Shown: positions 61,881-64,000 of the stretch, one piece after another
Layout: each line of letters begins with the position of its first letter
Position numbering within the stretch: position 1 is the stretch's first letter
Assembly (NCBI GenBank): GCA_965115835.1
Contig: OZ220471.1
Span: forward strand, 1,612,001-1,676,000
Direction of reading: 5' to 3'
DNA length: 64,000 nt
Source: Foliamicus sp965115835
Lineage (GTDB): Bacteria; Pseudomonadota; Gammaproteobacteria; Steroidobacterales; Foliamicaceae
The notes under the pieces: generated by a model
The model's database searches: none
Told to the model about the DNA's origin: nothing
What the model saw: only the letters and a program-made list of their open reading frames with translations
Program-made: the position numbers and the translations under genes

Positions 61881-61994
61881 ATGACAGCAATTACAAGAAT
61901 CGGCACTGGCGTAGGCAACCTGGGCGCCATCGGCGAAGCGATTTTGTTCGCGGTGGCCTTTGTCGCCCCGATCGCCGCATTTTTCCAGTTCTGA
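61881..61994 (+). CDS. 37-residue small membrane protein, probable target of the adjacent two-component system
   Basis: This gene is read directly from the sequence: an AAGGAG site 8 nt before the ATG, then MTAITRIGTGVGNLG followed by one hydrophobic helix (AILFAVAFVAPIAAFF) and a stop. The strong ribosome-binding site and the position 77 bp downstream of the GTTAC array argue it is real and co-regulated with the response regulator. It could signal to the kinase, which lacks a periplasmic sensor, or modulate the envelope. No family is recognised. Confidence 0.6.
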   Translation: MTAITRIGTGVGNLGAIGEAILFAVAFVAPIAAFFQF

Positions 61995-62035
61995 GCCTCC
62001 ATAGCCAGCACCAGTAACGAACAGCGGCAACCTGA

Positions 62036-62080
62036 TTCCCGGTTCTCCCCTCCCAAGAGACCTCCCCCAATCACCGGGAA
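62036..62080. terminator. possible terminator hairpin
   Basis: TTCCCGGT (62036-62043) is the perfect inverted complement of ACCGGGAA (62073-62080) in the 91-bp gap after the small peptide gene. The loop is long (29 nt) and there is no T-run, so this is weak. Confidence 0.25.
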
Positions 62081-62085
62081 CAGGG

Positions 62086-62667
62086 TCAGGTCGCCCCCGG
62101 TATCTTCCTCCCTCCGGGGGCGACCTCGCCGCCCTTGAGCGCACCGCCCAACTCCACCAGCAGCGGCGTAGCAAGCGCGTAAAACAAGCCCACCCCCACA
62201 TAGAACCCGATCGAGGCGTCCGATCCGGCGCCGAGGGAAATCCCCCCAAGATAAGCGCACGGAGCGCCCGCAGCGCCCATCGCGGTCGCAAGCAGCCGCC
62301 TGCCGCGCAGCCAGGCCAGCCCGTCCACGCTCATCAGCGAGAAACTGCCCCACAACGCCAGGATCCACAAAGGCGCCAGCGCCGGGGCTGGCCAGCCCGG
62401 CGCATAGGCAATCCATCCGGCCCTGTGCATGGCGGTCTCGAAGACCAGTCCCAGCGCCAGCCCGGCAGCCAGCACGAGCGCTTCGCAGCGGCGAGTCCGG
62501 GAAAGGGAAATCTGCAACGCCGCGAACGCCAGCAAGGCCGCCAAGCCCAACCAGACGGCGCCATTGGCGGCGCCCAGCACGGTGCTCAGCCACACCGCCT
62601 TGAACCCCAGCATACTTCGCACAAGCGGCGCAAACGCCCGGATCCGGCGCAGGTGGAATCGGCTCAC
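62086..62667 (-). CDS. DUF2878-like inner-membrane protein
   Basis: The 193-aa protein has about six hydrophobic helices and the GFKAVWLSTVLGAANGAVWLG start and WILALWGSFSLM segment like the DUF2878 family, whose function is unknown. It starts with a GTG that overlaps the GNAT stop (GTGA), so it is translationally coupled to it. Confidence 0.6.
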   Translation of the reverse strand: MSRFHLRRIRAFAPLVRSMLGFKAVWLSTVLGAANGAVWLGLAALLAFAALQISLSRTRRCEALVLAAGLALGLVFETAMHRAGWIAYAPGWPAPALAPLWILALWGSFSLMSVDGLAWLRGRRLLATAMGAAGAPCAYLGGISLGAGSDASIGFYVGVGLFYALATPLLVELGGALKGGEVAPGGRKIPGAT

Positions 62668-63122
62668 GCGGTCCCTCCGTGCTCCATCACCTCATGGCCA
62701 CTGGGCCGGAAACCCAGGGCGCGATAGGCCGCAACCGCCCTGGCATTCTCGCGCTCCACATAGAGCCGCAATCGGCAGCCGTTGCGGCCAGCCTCCCCGA
62801 GCACCTGTTCGCACAGCTTGCGAAACACGCCGCGCCCGCGGTGTTCCGGCGCGGTATACACGCTTTGCAACCACCAGATCATGCAGTTTCTCCAGTCGCT
62901 CCACTCGGTAGTAATCATCAACTGCCCCAGGACCTCTCCTTCGGGGGACATCGCCAGAAGATAGCGGCCCAAGGCCGGGTTCGCGAACAGGCTGCGCACC
63001 CCGGCCTCCACCGTCCGCGCCTCCAGACGCAAGCCTTCCGACTCCTCCGCGAGCGCCATGTTGAACTTCACGATCACGGGCGTATCCCCGGGGCGCGCCG
63101 GGCGGATGAAGATGGCGCTCAC
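62664..63122 (-). CDS. GNAT-family N-acetyltransferase
   Basis: The 152-aa protein has the acetyl-CoA binding motif A (SVYTAPEHRGRGVFRKLCEQV) and the closing YRALGFRPSGHEVM. Substrate unknown. The GTG at 63122 overlaps the preceding stop as GTGA and removes 15 non-conserved residues. It is in an MBL-GNAT-DUF2878 run of overlapping genes. Confidence 0.85.
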   Translation of the reverse strand: MSAIFIRPARPGDTPVIVKFNMALAEESEGLRLEARTVEAGVRSLFANPALGRYLLAMSPEGEVLGQLMITTEWSDWRNCMIWWLQSVYTAPEHRGRGVFRKLCEQVLGEAGRNGCRLRLYVERENARAVAAYRALGFRPSGHEVMEHGGTA

Positions 63123-64000
63123 AGCCGTCGCCCCTCGCCAAGCCGCCACCGGCCACCCTCGCGACAAACCCCCTGTTCAACCGCAAGCTTGTTCAGGTGC
63201 GCCTCAAGCGACAGGGCCGCCACGGGATGCCGCTCCCCGGAAACATCGTCGTAAACCAGCGGCAACAACTCACTCGGGGTGGCGGCGCCGAGGCTTGCCA
63301 GTGCGCGAACCACCTTGGCCTCGCGCGCCTCGCGGTGAGCGATCAGGGCGTTTATTTCGCGCCGGGGGCGGTCAATCCAATGACCATGTCCCGGCGCCAG
63401 CGCTTTGAGCGGAAGCGCCAGCACGCGGCGCAAGGACTTCATGTAATCAGTCATGCTGCCGTCCGGCGGGGCGATCACGACGGTGGAGCCCTGCATGACA
63501 TGGTCGCCGGTAAAGAGCACACCGCGGGAAGCAAGCCACCAGCAGATGTGGTTGGAAGCGTGGCCCGGCGTGTGAACCGCCTGAAGAACCAGTCCGCCCA
63601 ACTCGATTTCCTCTCCGTCGCAAGGCCGAAGCGAGGGTTTGAAAGTCCGGTCCTGCCGCCCGCCTGCGGGGGGCGAAGGCCCGATGACCCGGGCGCCGGT
63701 TTGCTCGGCCAGCAAGGCCGCGGCGGGGGAATGATCGGCATGGGTATGCGTGACCAATACCCAGCGAATGCGACCAGGCGCCCTGGCGAGCAGGTTGGCG
63801 ATGTGTTCCCGCGACGCCGGCCCGGGATCCAGCACCGCCAGATCCTGCTCGCCCAGTATCCAGGTATTGGTGCCTGGCCCGGTCATCATGCCGGCGTTGA
63901 ACGCGGTCAGGCGGTGGATGCCCGGCGCAAGCCGCGCCAGCTCGCCGGGACGAATGGCGCCATGCCGGGGCTGGGAGGGCCCGGCCGCGGCCCGGCCGTC
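63119..64000 (-). CDS. metallo-beta-lactamase-fold hydrolase (LACTB2-like), 5' end outside the window
   Basis: The minus-strand frame is open to the window edge, so the start is beyond 64000. The product shows the zinc motif LVTHTHADHSPAA, HTPGHASNHICW, TGDHVMQGS and GHGHWIDRP, followed by a C-terminal winged-helix-like region (LASLGAATPSELLPLVYDD). LACTB2-type proteins are hydrolases or nucleases; the exact substrate is unknown. It is followed by GNAT and DUF2878 genes with 4-bp overlaps. Confidence 0.88.
   Translation of the reverse strand, partial: DGRAAAGPSQPRHGAIRPGELARLAPGIHRLTAFNAGMMTGPGTNTWILGEQDLAVLDPGPASREHIANLLARAPGRIRWVLVTHTHADHSPAAALLAEQTGARVIGPSPPAGGRQDRTFKPSLRPCDGEEIELGGLVLQAVHTPGHASNHICWWLASRGVLFTGDHVMQGSTVVIAPPDGSMTDYMKSLRRVLALPLKALAPGHGHWIDRPRREINALIAHREAREAKVVRALASLGAATPSELLPLVYDDVSGERHPVAALSLEAHLNKLAVEQGVCREGGRWRLGEGRRL

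Overview
The window looks like the chromosome of a GC-rich gammaproteobacterium. The evidence is a complete, classically ordered dcw (division and cell wall) cluster, MurE with the meso-diaminopimelate DNPR motif, the dedD-cvpA-purF and asd-(fimV)-truA-accD arrangements, a TonB receptor and a lipoprotein autotransporter. Large FN3/leucine-rich-repeat and RTX-type surface proteins together with ring-cleavage genes suggest an uncultured, possibly marine or host-associated lineage; that habitat is inference only.

Layout. 1-1.9 kb: the 3' end of a RecG-like ATP-binding protein and a broken restriction-modification remnant. 1.9-19.5 kb (minus strand): one tight operon mraZ-rsmH-ftsL-ftsI-murE-murF-mraY-murD-ftsW-murG-murC-murB-ddl-ftsQ-ftsA-ftsZ, mostly with 1-8 nt overlaps. 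It is headed by a predicted promoter and a perfect 10-bp-period array of MraZ boxes. 19.5-21.15 kb: an intact IS4-like insertion sequence with 16-bp inverted repeats and a 9-bp target duplication, sitting directly behind the mra promoter. 21.2-22.3 kb: ligAB ring-cleavage dioxygenase. 22.3-27.2 kb: a decayed accessory block (phospholipase D-like remnant, frameshifted RTX region, large FN3/LRR exported protein, transposase fragment). 27.3-29.3 kb: amiC-type amidase and tsaE. 29.6-30.9 kb: a solitary DNA methyltransferase.

31-41 kb is core metabolism: purF-cvpA-dedD (minus), aroC, asd, a very short FimV-like gene, truA and accD (plus), prmB (minus), psd (plus), efp and a dienelactone hydrolase (minus). 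41.7-55.5 kb is a catabolic and secretion region: short-chain dehydrogenases, a beta-propeller protein, a tandem alpha/beta-hydrolase whose two nucleophile serines are both lost, MFS transporters, an FAD aromatic hydroxylase, an exported hydrolase, an S8 autotransporter protease and an acyl-CoA-dehydrogenase-like flavin hydroxylase. 55.5-64 kb: moeA, sirB-like, a TonB receptor, a two-component system with a tandem-repeat operator beside a 37-residue membrane peptide, DUF2878, GNAT and a metallo-beta-lactamase-fold hydrolase cut by the window end.

Main highlights: (i) a 121-bp MITE at 52.5 kb has the same termini and the same 9-bp duplication length as the IS at 19.5 kb, so the two are probably one transposition family; (ii) the GTTAC triple-repeat operator and 37-aa membrane peptide next to the response regulator; (iii) the pseudo-hydrolase operon; (iv) an orphan half cobalamin riboswitch (B12 box) behind accD; (v) a methyltransferase that has cleanly lost its target-recognition region.
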